A stretch of 64,000 bases of DNA from Methylotenera_A sp031422335 (lineage in GTDB: Bacteria > Pseudomonadota > Gammaproteobacteria > Burkholderiales > Methylophilaceae). The notes under the pieces are model-generated. The model had not been told where the DNA came from and searched no databases. It saw only the letters and a program-made list of their open reading frames with translations. Shown piece by piece: positions 8,539-16,724 of this stretch. Position 1 is the stretch's first letter; every line of letters begins with the position of its first letter. The stretch is from positions 74,441 through 138,440 of the forward strand of contig JANOQW010000025.1 in assembly GCA_031422335.1 (NCBI GenBank), written 5' to 3'. Made by a program: the position numbers and the translations under genes.

Positions 8539-10692
8539 TTATTTAAAATCAAACTTTAATGTTGCAAAAATGCTGCGCGGGTCACCGGGCAAGGCACCTG
8601 CAAAAGTTGGGCTGGTGTAATAGGTTTTATCGGTTAAATTGTTCATCACAATCGCCGCTTCCCATTTAGGCTGTTTGTAGCCAACTACTGCATTAAATAC
8701 CGTGTATGAAGGTATTTCGAATAAATTCAACTGATCTGCATATGATTCGCCTTTATGCACCGCACCAATACCAAAGCTTACGCCTTGTGCAAGGCCAGAT
8801 TGAATTTGGTAATTACTCCACAAGCTAAATATCTTTTCACTCACCGCCGTGGGCACCTTGCCATATACGCTTCTATTTACAACGCCAAATACTGCGGCAC
8901 TGGCTACATTACGTGACTTATTTTCTGCATCCATAAACACTGCATTACCAGTCAGCTTCCAGCCCTGCATAGGGAATAACTCCGTCTCAAACTCAATCCC
9001 TTTGGTTTCATCTTTACCATCAGGCGTAGATACGGCAGAGCCAAATAGCGTAATAAAGTAGTCTTCGCGCTTAGTTTTAAATAGCGCTACGTTTAAATGG
9101 GCTTTGTCTTCAAAAAATGAAGTTTTTGCGCCGACTTCAACTTGCTCTGAAGTTTCAGGTTTAAGTGCTAAGCGTGTAGCCTCGGTGGCTAGGTTAAAAA
9201 AACCGCCTTCGCTATAGCCTGTGTAAAATGCCAATTGACTATTAGGTTGATACACCGCCCCAATAGAGCCAGAAAAAACGTTGCTGGTTTCATCAACTTC
9301 ACGGTACACATTGCTTTGTATGCCTTTATCTTCAAAGCTAACACGGTCGTTACGTAAACCAACCCGCACTTTAACTTGCTCAGTCAACTCAATTTGATCT
9401 TGTGCATAAAATGAAACCGTATCGCTTTTAATTTTGCGGTCAAAACTAGGCGTAGCCACCAAGCCTGCCAACGATGTTTCAGTTATTATGGGATTATTGA
9501 CGTTTGCAATGGCGGGTAACGCGTAATCAATACGACGAGTATCTGCATCGGTTTTATTAAACTCTAAGCCACCAAGCAATGTGTGCTTAATTGCACCGGT
9601 ATTCACCTTCCAGGTCACTTCATTTTGAAAGGTTGTGTATCGTGCCTCGTCAAACTGCTGACGCACATTTCGCGCAAAACTGTTAGTGGCAGAAATATTA
9701 CCCACCGCATTTCTTAATAAGTACAAATCGCGCTGGTCGTTAGTTAGCGCAGTACGCAAACTTACATTATCTGTAATTTTCCAATTGTGATTCACATTAA
9801 TACGCGTAATTTTTTGATCGGTGTCGTTAAACGGCGTGTAATAACGTGTATCGTCATCGACATTTGCAATTTTGCCTGTGTTATCAAACACAATGCCGTA
9901 GTTATCTGGCTTAATTTTGATGCTACGGCGATCAATATCAATCGTTACCGTTTTATCATCGTCATAATTCCAGCGAATACTAGGCGTAAATTCGGTAATA
10001 TCGCGACTTAAACCACGATAACCATCTGTGTGCTCAGAATCCACGATCAAACGGCCTGCCACGCCATCGGCAATCTTACCTGTTAAATCGACAAAACCAT
10101 TGAACGTGCCAAAACTGCCAAATGTTGTACCAACAGACAAAGCTGTTTTATCTTGCGGCTGCTTGCTGAGCACATTAATGGTGCCGCCTGGACCGACAGG
10201 ACCAAACAAGGCAGAGCCTGGGCCTTTTAATACCTCAATGCGCTCGATATCGTACATAGTACGAAAGTAATTATTTTGCGCGGTACCATCTGGCATGGTG
10301 TCACGCAAAAAGCTTAAAGATAGGCCGCGTGAGTTAAAGCTATCGCCAAAGCCATAACCACCACCCAATTGCGGCTGCACGCCAGGCGAATTGGCAATCA
10401 TCGCTTGATTCATGTCGCGTATGCCTTGCTCTTCTAGCATCTCTGATGTAACTACTGACACGCTGGCAGGAATATCGCGCAATGGCGTGTCCGTTTTACT
10501 GCCAGAATAAACTTCATCATTTGGCGTGGCTTGTTTAATGCGATTTTGTTGCACCGAAACTTCTGGCAAAGACTCAGCGTCTGTCTCTGCAACTTTCTGC
10601 TCTTCTGCTAGCGCACCACCCGCTTGCACAGCCAACAATACTGCCAAATAAATCGATTTTTTACGAAAACTGTTTTTATAAAAACCATGCAC
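8539..10692 (-). CDS. TonB-dependent siderophore receptor
   Basis: A 717-residue outer-membrane receptor with a signal peptide (AVQAGGALA, cleaved near residue 29). The plug domain spans about 65-180: DIPASVSVVTSEML, then FNSRGLSLSFLRD, then IEVLKGPGSALFGPVGPGG. A 22-strand barrel follows, ending in the terminal aromatic signature LKFDFK. It matches the TonB-dependent siderophore receptor family; the ligand cannot be told from sequence. The 33-bp Fur palindrome about 100 bp upstream and the following DUF4198/PepSY genes make it an iron-repressed uptake operon. Confidence 0.92.
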   Translation of the reverse strand: MHGFYKNSFRKKSIYLAVLLAVQAGGALAEEQKVAETDAESLPEVSVQQNRIKQATPNDEVYSGSKTDTPLRDIPASVSVVTSEMLEEQGIRDMNQAMIANSPGVQPQLGGGYGFGDSFNSRGLSLSFLRDTMPDGTAQNNYFRTMYDIERIEVLKGPGSALFGPVGPGGTINVLSKQPQDKTALSVGTTFGSFGTFNGFVDLTGKIADGVAGRLIVDSEHTDGYRGLSRDITEFTPSIRWNYDDDKTVTIDIDRRSIKIKPDNYGIVFDNTGKIANVDDDTRYYTPFNDTDQKITRINVNHNWKITDNVSLRTALTNDQRDLYLLRNAVGNISATNSFARNVRQQFDEARYTTFQNEVTWKVNTGAIKHTLLGGLEFNKTDADTRRIDYALPAIANVNNPIITETSLAGLVATPSFDRKIKSDTVSFYAQDQIELTEQVKVRVGLRNDRVSFEDKGIQSNVYREVDETSNVFSGSIGAVYQPNSQLAFYTGYSEGGFFNLATEATRLALKPETSEQVEVGAKTSFFEDKAHLNVALFKTKREDYFITLFGSAVSTPDGKDETKGIEFETELFPMQGWKLTGNAVFMDAENKSRNVASAAVFGVVNRSVYGKVPTAVSEKIFSLWSNYQIQSGLAQGVSFGIGAVHKGESYADQLNLFEIPSYTVFNAVVGYKQPKWEAAIVMNNLTDKTYYTSPTFAGALPGDPRSIFATLKFDFK

Positions 10693-10729
10693 GGTAAAAC
10701 TCCCCCAATAAATAAATGCTAAGTAACTA

Positions 10730-10758
10730 TTGGCTACAGGAGTGATACTCGTTGGCTA
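10730..10758 (-). promoter_or_regulatory. Leader direct repeat A (TAGCCAA x2, 22-bp spacing)
   Basis: On the minus strand, TAGCCAA occurs twice with 22 bp start to start, separated by CGAGTATCACTCCTG. The second repeat ends 38 bp before the receptor ATG. A near copy precedes the haem receptor (14498-14525) with the same spacing and a shared CGAGT segment. It lies between the Fur box and the start codon. Confidence 0.55.
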
Positions 10759-10790
10759 TTAAGTCGATGAAATAATTTGATCAATCAAAA

Positions 10791-10823
10791 TTATGTTAAT
10801 GATAACCATTATCATTAACATAA
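10791..10823. promoter_or_regulatory. Fur box (33-bp palindrome)
   Basis: Perfect 15-bp arms TTATGTTAATGATAA / TTATCATTAACATAA around CCA. This contains the classical GATAAtgATTATC-type Fur core and is long enough for overlapping Fur dimers. It lies about 100 bp upstream of the siderophore receptor start, and no other gene start is close. Iron repression of the receptor operon is a strong inference. Confidence 0.88.
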
Positions 10824-10880
10824 TCAAGCCAAAACCCGTCATTCCCGCATACGATTTGTAGATATAAATATTCTAAAGAT

Positions 10881-10925
10881 ATGTGCTCTGCAACCCACAT
10901 GGATATTGGCCTGCAGGCTTGCACT
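10881..10925. repeat. Dispersed hairpin repeat, copy 3
   Basis: Reads ATGTGCTCTGCAACC, then CATGGATATTGGC, then CTGCAGGC. A second small hairpin, CACTGGA / TCCAGTG, follows at 10920-10945. It fills the gap behind the DUF6607-like gene. Confidence 0.7.
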
Positions 10926-10959
10926 GGAATGCTTCAGTCCAGTGGCATGTTTTTAAAAT

Positions 10960-12150
10960 TCAATAACGCGTGTTTACAGCATCACCTTCTTTTGCTAAAT
11001 AATCTGCTACTGTTTTTTTAGCAAATTTGGCCATTTCTTCAGGGGTTTGTTGCGTGCCCATGTTTAACTCTTGCGCATAGTTAAATGGCACAACATACAA
11101 ACCGTCTTTATCGGCAGGGGCGCGCAAACGAATAGACTTGTTAGGTTGACTTAAATTTGTCCATTGTTGGCGTATTTCGCGCCAAAAAGGTTCGGTATTT
11201 TTAAGGTAAGTGTCACCCAGCGCAAAGTCGTAACCTTTAATGCGCTCATAACGGTTAAAGCCCATTTCACGCGCAATCACAGGGTTTGTCGCATTGGGTT
11301 TTACCTGTTTGCTGTCTTTATCCAGCGCCACTTTATTATTTTGCTGCTCGTGCACCCAGCCTGTTGGCAAGATAATATGGCGGTTACTACCCAGTAACAC
11401 TTGGTAATCGTCGCGCACCGTGTATTCGCGGCGGGGCAACGGGCGCCAAGCATCTTGATTGTTCCAACTTGAGAAGTTGCCAAAATGCTGCCAACTAGTC
11501 ACGCCACCATAACGTGGTGAATCATCCACTTGATACACTGTTTGTGACCAAGCGTCTTTTTGTTGCGCGGCAGGAACGGCCTCGGCAAGCCATGTACCAT
11601 GCCCTTTAAAAACCAATACCTGTTTGGGTTGAAATTGCCAATCTTGCCGCCAATGCTTGGTCACCATAGCCGGATTCAGCTTGCCATCAGCATTTACAGT
11701 TTGCATGACTAAAATATGTTGCAAGGAGATAAACTCACCTTTATCTTCAAGTACATACACTTTCTCGGTCGCCCAACTTTGGTAAGGCGCTATTGGTTTG
11801 TAATTCCCCGTAAACCCCGCCACTTCGATAAAATCAAAGCTCACTTTGTACTCGCCCACCATGGCTAAAATCGCGCGTCTATCACGCTCTAAATTGCTAA
11901 TGCCAACTTCTTGTAGCTTTAACCATGCAGGGCTTGGCTGCGTATCCAGCGTCACTGGCACGCCCTTAGATGATCCGCCACGCGGCTTTAAATCTGTGCT
12001 ATCGGTAAAATTCCACGCAAATGTGTATTGTCTTTCTGCAGTTGCGGCTTGATGACCGCTATTGCCTGTTATGTCATCTGGCTGCGCTACTACAATTGGG
12101 GCAGTCAAACTCAATGCCATGGCTGCATATATAAATAGGGGTCTTAACAT
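10960..12150 (-). CDS. DUF6607-like exported protein linked to the haem receptor
   Basis: A 396-residue protein with a signal peptide ending PIVVAQ. It is rich in Trp and aromatic residues (YTFAWNFTDS, WLKLQEVGISNLERDRRAIL, KHWRQDWQFQP, YQVDDSPRYGG, WRPLPRREYTVRDDYQVL). As I recall, this fits DUF6607, a family of unknown function encoded next to haemoglobin/haem TonB receptors. It starts 25 bp after the receptor frame and is surely in the same transcript. It is probably periplasmic or outer-membrane associated. The family call is moderately sure; no activity can be stated. Confidence 0.7.
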   Translation of the reverse strand: MLRPLFIYAAMALSLTAPIVVAQPDDITGNSGHQAATAERQYTFAWNFTDSTDLKPRGGSSKGVPVTLDTQPSPAWLKLQEVGISNLERDRRAILAMVGEYKVSFDFIEVAGFTGNYKPIAPYQSWATEKVYVLEDKGEFISLQHILVMQTVNADGKLNPAMVTKHWRQDWQFQPKQVLVFKGHGTWLAEAVPAAQQKDAWSQTVYQVDDSPRYGGVTSWQHFGNFSSWNNQDAWRPLPRREYTVRDDYQVLLGSNRHIILPTGWVHEQQNNKVALDKDSKQVKPNATNPVIAREMGFNRYERIKGYDFALGDTYLKNTEPFWREIRQQWTNLSQPNKSIRLRAPADKDGLYVVPFNYAQELNMGTQQTPEEMAKFAKKTVADYLAKEGDAVNTRY

Positions 12151-12175
12151 GTTTAATCCTTAAAAAAATGACTAC

Positions 12176-14476
12176 CTAAAATTGATAACTAAAACTGGCG
12201 GAAAGGTTTCTGCCAGGCTGGGAATAAAAATCAACGCCCACTGGGTTGATTGCATCGGCTTGACGAATATCACTCCACAAATAATATTTTTTATCCAACA
12301 AATTATTTAAAGCCACATTCAACTGTGCATCTTTAAATGGCTTCCACCACGCGGCAAGATTCACAACGCTGTAGCCTGCAGGCTTATAGTGGTCACCGTT
12401 AGTTTCATCGACACGACTCACTGCGCGCGTACTGCGTACACGCGCCTCTGCGCCCCACTCACCCATATCACGCTGCAGGCCAATACTGAGGCGAGCAGGT
12501 TCAATACTATTCAGCGGTTGATTGTCTGACTCATTTTGACCGTGCGTGTAAGCAATCGCACCATCTAAGCGCCAGCCGCTGGCAAAATCCCATTGCGAAC
12601 GCGCTTCTGCGCCATAGATGCGCACGCGCGAAATATTGTCATTGATAAAGGTATTGGCAACACCACTGATACAACGTGCGTCTGCGGGACAAGTCAGTGC
12701 AATATTTTCGATGAAATCTTGATAGTGATTATCGTAAACAGACACTTGACCATGCACATCGGCCGCTTGCCAGCGTGTGCCAAGCTCTAAGCCAACACTG
12801 GTTTCTGGCTTAAGATTGGTGTTAGGGCTAATGGCATATTGCTGTACTGCATTGCGGAAAGAACCATTCACCTCATTATAATTAGGTGCTCTAAAACCAG
12901 TGGCTAATTGACTATAGAGTGACCACACGGGATCTAGCTTCCAGATAGCGCCAAACTTAGGCGAGAAACGGGACTCTTTTTTGTCTTCAACCGTGCGATT
13001 ATTGGCTGTAAGCGTCCTTTGAAACAGGCTATCTACTTGTGGTTCCAGTTCACGTCTGTCATAACGAATGGCGGGAATAAGGCTTAACCGATTATCCATC
13101 TAGCCCGTAATCTCATCTTGAACATAAATCCCCAGAGTATCGGTAGTGCCTTTAGGGAAATCTCTCACGGGGTATGTATCTCCCGCTAAAGTATTGCTCA
13201 CTGTGCCTGTGGTTAAGTTATAACGGGTTAAATTGCGAATTTCAGTCGTTTTTAATCTTGAAAAATCCAAGCCATAAGTAAACAAATGGTTTTGCTGGAA
13301 TAAAGTAGTGGCCGAATTGAATAATATATTGGCACCATAGCTTTCCTGCGTCATATCAAAACTTTGGTCAATCAGACACTGATTGGCGCCTGCTGTCACT
13401 GCAGAGCAGGTTGCCGTTGTATTGCTACGGGCTTGCAAATTGTCGTTGCTGGTTTGCGCCACTTGTCTAAACAGTTTTAGATTGAGTGCATCATAAAAAC
13501 TATTCTGCGGTGTATGTTGCCACTCTACGCTAGCGCGCCAGCGATCACTTTCATCCTCTCCTGTCATCGCAGTCACCCTGGGCAAATTACTGGTGAGCCG
13601 CTTCACATCGACCTCGGCTTCCTGGTTACGCCCTTCCAACGTCATTGTCACTTTGTGATCATCCGCAGGGCGAACAATTACTTTGGCAATGGCGCCATCG
13701 TCGGTGATGTCTTGCGGATTAGGCTTACTACGGAAGCGGCTAGTGCCGCCATCATTACCACGATTGTCTAGCTGATTTGCTTGCGTATGGGTATAACCCA
13801 ACATTAACTCGACTTTATCACCTCGCCACGCACCTAATAAGCTATTCGTGACCCCGTCGTTTTCGCCCGTAAAGCCAAAACGATATACAGCACCATGATC
13901 GTTGCCAGCCTTGATAATATCTTGCGGATTCAGCGTAACATAGCCAACCACACCGCCAAGCGCATCAGACCCATAAAGCGTAGATGCCGAGCCGCGCAAT
14001 ATCTCAACTTGCTTCAAAAAATCTTGAGAAACTGTGAGTGGGCCGCTAAATGTAAAGTTGGTAGGGCCACCGCTATCATAGACATCGGGCAGACGTACGC
14101 CATCCACCATTTGAATAATGCGGTTATCTTCCAACCCGCGAATATTCAGTCGAGTTGCGCCAAATCGACGCAAATCTCGTGCGAACGTCACATCAGGCTG
14201 GTCTTTAAACAAATCCGCTTCATCCACCCCTATTTTGCGCTGAATGGTTTGTTGATCAATCACGGTAATGGTGGCGGGCACTTGGTCAACGGCTGTTTCT
14301 TTGCGCGTTGCCGTTACCGTTACCTCTGGCAATGCGTCAGCGGATTGTGCGACAGGTTGAGCCGCATTGGATGATTGAGATTTCTCTTGGGCGTGGGCTT
14401 GCATGGACTGGCTGGCCGCATTCAATGCGAACATCACAGCCACAGCAATACGTTTTCTAGATAAATACAACACCAT
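12176..14476 (-). pseudogene. TonB-dependent haem/haemoglobin receptor interrupted by an in-frame amber codon
   Basis: One continuous 767-codon frame with a single TAG at 13100-13102. The first part (458 residues) has a signal peptide, the TonB-box-like region LPEVTVTATRKETAVDQ, the plug (FGATRLNIRGLEDNRIIQMV, VEILRGSASTLYGSDALGG) and the first barrel strands. The second part (307 residues, ATG 13099) continues DNRLSLIPAIRYD, then GFRAPNYNEV and NTNLKPETS (the haem-receptor FRAP/NPNL region), and ends FSYQF. The stop is followed directly by ATG (TAGATG), so a restarted half-barrel could be made. No histidine lies between FRAP and NTNL, although many haem receptors have one there. It could be a recent nonsense mutation, a sequencing error or a suppressed amber. 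Confidence 0.85.
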
Positions 14477-14497
14477 GTGAACTCCTGTTTTAATTCG

Positions 14498-14525
14498 CTG
14501 GCTACAGAAGAAACACTCGTTGGCT
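14498..14525 (-). promoter_or_regulatory. Leader direct repeat B
   Basis: The minus strand reads AGCCAACGAGTGTTTCTTC followed by TGTAGCCAG. The AGCCA repeats are spaced 22 bp, as in site A, with the CGAGT segment conserved. It ends 21 bp before the haem receptor ATG. Confidence 0.55.
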
Positions 14526-14550
14526 GGCTACATGAATAAAATAACGACAA

Positions 14551-14574
14551 GCTAGAGAGCAGATACCCTCTAGC
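14551..14574. terminator. Short hairpin between azurin and the haem receptor
   Basis: Perfect 7-bp arms GCTAGAG / CTCTAGC. It lies behind the azurin stop and in front of leader repeat B. It has no good U-tract in either direction, so it may be a weak terminator or part of the leader structure. A similar hairpin (AGATAGAG / CTCTATCT) lies in front of azurin. Confidence 0.35.
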
Positions 14575-14596
14575 CAATGCAAAAAAGATAAATGAA

Positions 14597-15073
14597 TTAC
14601 ACCAACTTAACAGCGCCTTTCATGCCAAATGCATGGCCAGGGAAAGAGCAGTAAAAAGTAAATTTATCTGTTGTGTTTAATTTAGCTACTGCAAATTTTG
14701 TGCTAGCCGCCTCACCACCACCAATAATTTTGGTGTAAGCCACAACACGTGCATCTTTGGCTTTTACATAGTCGCCCGCAATACCTGCTTTGTTACCATC
14801 TTCAATCACACCCGCTTGGTCAGCCTCTTTGCTAATCACCAGGTTATGGCCCATGATATTTTTAGGCATTTTGCCGATGTGCTTTAGATTAATGGTAAAG
14901 TCTTTACAGGTTTTTGGTACGCTAATTTCTGTCACAGAAAACTTCATCATATCGGCTGAGTCTAAATTAAGTGCACAGCCGCTAGCAGCTTGTGCGGGTG
15001 CTGTACTAACAAATATATAAGCCGATGCCAAAAGCAAGGCAGATGAAATTGAGATTAATGTTTTGTCGCTCAT
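14597..15073 (-). CDS. azu: Azurin (type 1 blue copper protein)
   Basis: A 158-residue periplasmic electron carrier. The signal peptide ends TAPAQAA, leaving a mature protein of about 128 residues, the classical azurin length. Copper ligands are visible: His in IMGHNLVIS, then Cys, His and Met in YCSFPGHAFGMKGAVKL. The Cys pair in SGCALN and PKTCKDF forms the usual disulfide. Azurins pass electrons from c-type cytochromes or methylamine dehydrogenase to oxidases. It lies inside the iron/TonB block, which is unusual, and its leader carries a relative of the receptor direct repeats. Confidence 0.96.
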   Translation of the reverse strand: MSDKTLISISSALLLASAYIFVSTAPAQAASGCALNLDSADMMKFSVTEISVPKTCKDFTINLKHIGKMPKNIMGHNLVISKEADQAGVIEDGNKAGIAGDYVKAKDARVVAYTKIIGGGEAASTKFAVAKLNTTDKFTFYCSFPGHAFGMKGAVKLV

Positions 15074-15103
15074 GTTGATTCCCTTTAAGGTTAAATATAA
15101 TTA

Positions 15104-15139
15104 TTGGCTGGCTAAATACACATGCATTAGCTGGCTTAG
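15104..15139 (-). promoter_or_regulatory. Leader direct repeat C (weaker copy)
   Basis: The minus strand reads AAGCCAGCTAATGCATG and then TTTAGCCAGCCAA. It has two AGCCAGC repeats like sites A and B, but the spacing is looser and CGAGT is not conserved. It lies 31 bp before the azurin ATG. Confidence 0.4.
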
Positions 15140-15157
15140 TTTGAAAATAATGCGCTC

Positions 15158-15181
15158 AGATAGAGAATTACAACTCTATCT
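15158..15181. other. Perfect 8-bp hairpin ahead of azurin
   Basis: Arms AGATAGAG / CTCTATCT with an 8-base loop AATTACAA. It lies upstream of leader repeat C and downstream of the 52-residue ORF. It may be a weak terminator for the exbBD transcript or part of an azurin regulatory leader. Confidence 0.35.
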
Positions 15182-15200
15182 CCATGTTAATCAGTTTTAA

Positions 15201-15359
15201 TCACGTGCTATGCGTTGGAGTTTTTACGGCTTTTATTGGCAGTAACTTTTCTGCCACAATTTTTACCAGCCAAATCGAGCATACCATCACCACCACAAAA
15301 GCCAGCACTGCAAATGCTGACATCAGCGCGACCCAAGCTTGATCTATAAAAGTTCCCAT
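15201..15359 (-). CDS. Small single-span membrane protein, 52 aa
   Basis: ATG at 15359, preceded by a good ribosome site (AAAGGAGCTAAAT), opens a 52-residue frame ending TGA at 15201. Residues about 11-36 (ALMSAFAVLAFVVVMVCSIW) form one membrane helix. A basic C-terminal tail (EKLLPIKAVKTPT) follows. It lies between exbD and azurin on the same strand. No family is recognised; a small partner of the ExbB-ExbD-TonB complex is one possibility from context only. Confidence 0.6.
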   Translation of the reverse strand: MGTFIDQAWVALMSAFAVLAFVVVMVCSIWLVKIVAEKLLPIKAVKTPTHST

Positions 15360-15403
15360 ATTTAGCTCCTTTTACTAGCCTCATTTACACATCATCAAAA
15401 CAC

Positions 15404-15442
15404 ATGCTCTGTAAGCCTTATAGATATTGACTTACAGAGCAT
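15404..15442. repeat. Dispersed hairpin repeat, copy 4 (perfect arms)
   Basis: Perfect 12-bp arms ATGCTCTGTAAG / CTTACAGAGCAT around CCTTATAGATATTGA. This is the best-paired copy of the family. It lies downstream of exbD. Confidence 0.8.
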
Positions 15443-15479
15443 TAAAATTCTCTCGTGTGTTAAAAACCCTTAAAACAAA

Positions 15480-15902
15480 TTAATTTGGCTCACTAACAAA
15501 ACCTAATTTAGTCACGCCTGCGTTTTGCGCATCGGCCATCACATTTGCTAATATTTGATAACGCGTTTCTTTATCAGCACGAATATTTAGCTCTGGTTGT
15601 GGTTTTTGCTCAGCAATTTGCAACAGTTTTTGCTTTAACTCGCCTGGTGCCAGCGGCATATCATTCCAATAGGTTTTGCCTGCGCCGTCAATTGCTAAAG
15701 AAATCACTTCCGGCTTATCTGGCAGTGGCTGGCTGGTGGCTTGCGGCAAATCTATTTTTACCGCGTGTGTTAATAATGGCGCGGTGATAATAAAAATCAC
15801 CAGCAGCACCAACATCACGTCCACCAGTGGTGTGGTGTTGATTTCACTCATCGGCTGCGTATTTAAAGATGCGTCGTTACTAAATGAATTGCCGCCTATC
15901 AT
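15480..15902 (-). CDS. exbD: Biopolymer transport protein ExbD
   Basis: A 140-residue inner-membrane protein with a cytoplasmic N-terminus (SEINTTPLVDVMLVLLVIF). The single helix holds the conserved membrane Asp of the proton path (PLVDVML). A periplasmic domain with the typical NIRADKETRYQ segment follows. It works with ExbB and TonB to couple the proton gradient to outer-membrane receptors. The start overlaps the exbB stop by 4 bp. Confidence 0.96.
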   Translation of the reverse strand: MIGGNSFSNDASLNTQPMSEINTTPLVDVMLVLLVIFIITAPLLTHAVKIDLPQATSQPLPDKPEVISLAIDGAGKTYWNDMPLAPGELKQKLLQIAEQKPQPELNIRADKETRYQILANVMADAQNAGVTKLGFVSEPN

Positions 15903-16654
15903 GCCGGTACACCTACTGGTTTATTGGTTTGCATGGCATTCACATTACTTTTGGCTTGCTTGGTTTTTTGGTTTTTAACTAGCAACGGCGCGCCTGTGGT
16001 CAATAATGTGTGCAAATCTTGTGCAAAAGTATCTAGCATGCTGCTAATCACGCGGTTCTGTTTTACAAAAGCGTTGTAAGCCAACACTGCAGGAATAGCC
16101 ACTGCTAAACCTATGGCCGTCATGATTAGCGCCTCACCCACTGGCCCCGCTACTTTATCTAACGTAGCTTGACCACTGGCTGCAATAGTGGCAAGCGCGT
16201 GATAAATACCCCACACTGTGCCGAACAATCCTACAAATGGTGAAACGCTACCCACTGAAGCCAATACTGATAACCCAGCATCTAATTGCGAGGTGGTTTG
16301 GCTTAAACTGCGGCGCATGCTACGCGCAACAAATTCATCGTAACTGCAAGATTCTGCTAAGTTTTTTGCGGCATGCGTTTGGTGATGATGTGCAGCATCG
16401 AATGCATTTGTTGCCAATTGATGCGCAGGCGACTCAATTTTGATGCTGTTGATGGCGGTTTGCAGATTTGCTGCTGCCCAAAATTCAGCCATATATTGCT
16501 TAATAGCCGTTTTAACTTTTAAAACTTGAATGGTTTTTACCAGCATAAAATACCAGCTGGCGACTGACATGACGAGCAAAATGACGGCCACAGCGATAGA
16601 CACAAAGCCGCCCTGCATAATAAAAGCGAGGCTATTAAATTCGGTAGGTTGCAT
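15899..16654 (-). CDS. exbB: Biopolymer transport protein ExbB
   Basis: A 251-residue MotA/TolQ/ExbB proton-channel protein with three membrane helices: about 12-32, 125-150 (SVSPFVGLFGTVWGIYHAL) and 165-190 (EALIMTAIGLAVAIPAVLAY). The motifs GLFGTVWG and GEALIMTAIGLAVAIPAV are diagnostic. It forms the pentamer that holds ExbD in the TonB energising complex. It lies 70 bp after tonB and overlaps exbD. Confidence 0.96.
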   Translation of the reverse strand: MQPTEFNSLAFIMQGGFVSIAVAVILLVMSVASWYFMLVKTIQVLKVKTAIKQYMAEFWAAANLQTAINSIKIESPAHQLATNAFDAAHHHQTHAAKNLAESCSYDEFVARSMRRSLSQTTSQLDAGLSVLASVGSVSPFVGLFGTVWGIYHALATIAASGQATLDKVAGPVGEALIMTAIGLAVAIPAVLAYNAFVKQNRVISSMLDTFAQDLHTLLTTGAPLLVKNQKTKQAKSNVNAMQTNKPVGVPA

Positions 16655-16724
16655 GGGGTTTCCTTAACACAATGATTAATAGTTTAGTTAAAATTTAGTT
16701 AGTTAAATTATGGGTTGCTTAAAA

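Noticed and set aside
8849..10270. Several plus-strand ORFs inside the siderophore receptor gene
   Set aside because: They are antisense shadows of a clear receptor frame, without ribosome sites or domains.
13097..13105. Reading the haem receptor TAG as pyrrolysine or programmed readthrough
   Set aside because: No pyl genes or special context are visible and the bacterial group is not known for it; a nonsense mutation or error is simpler.
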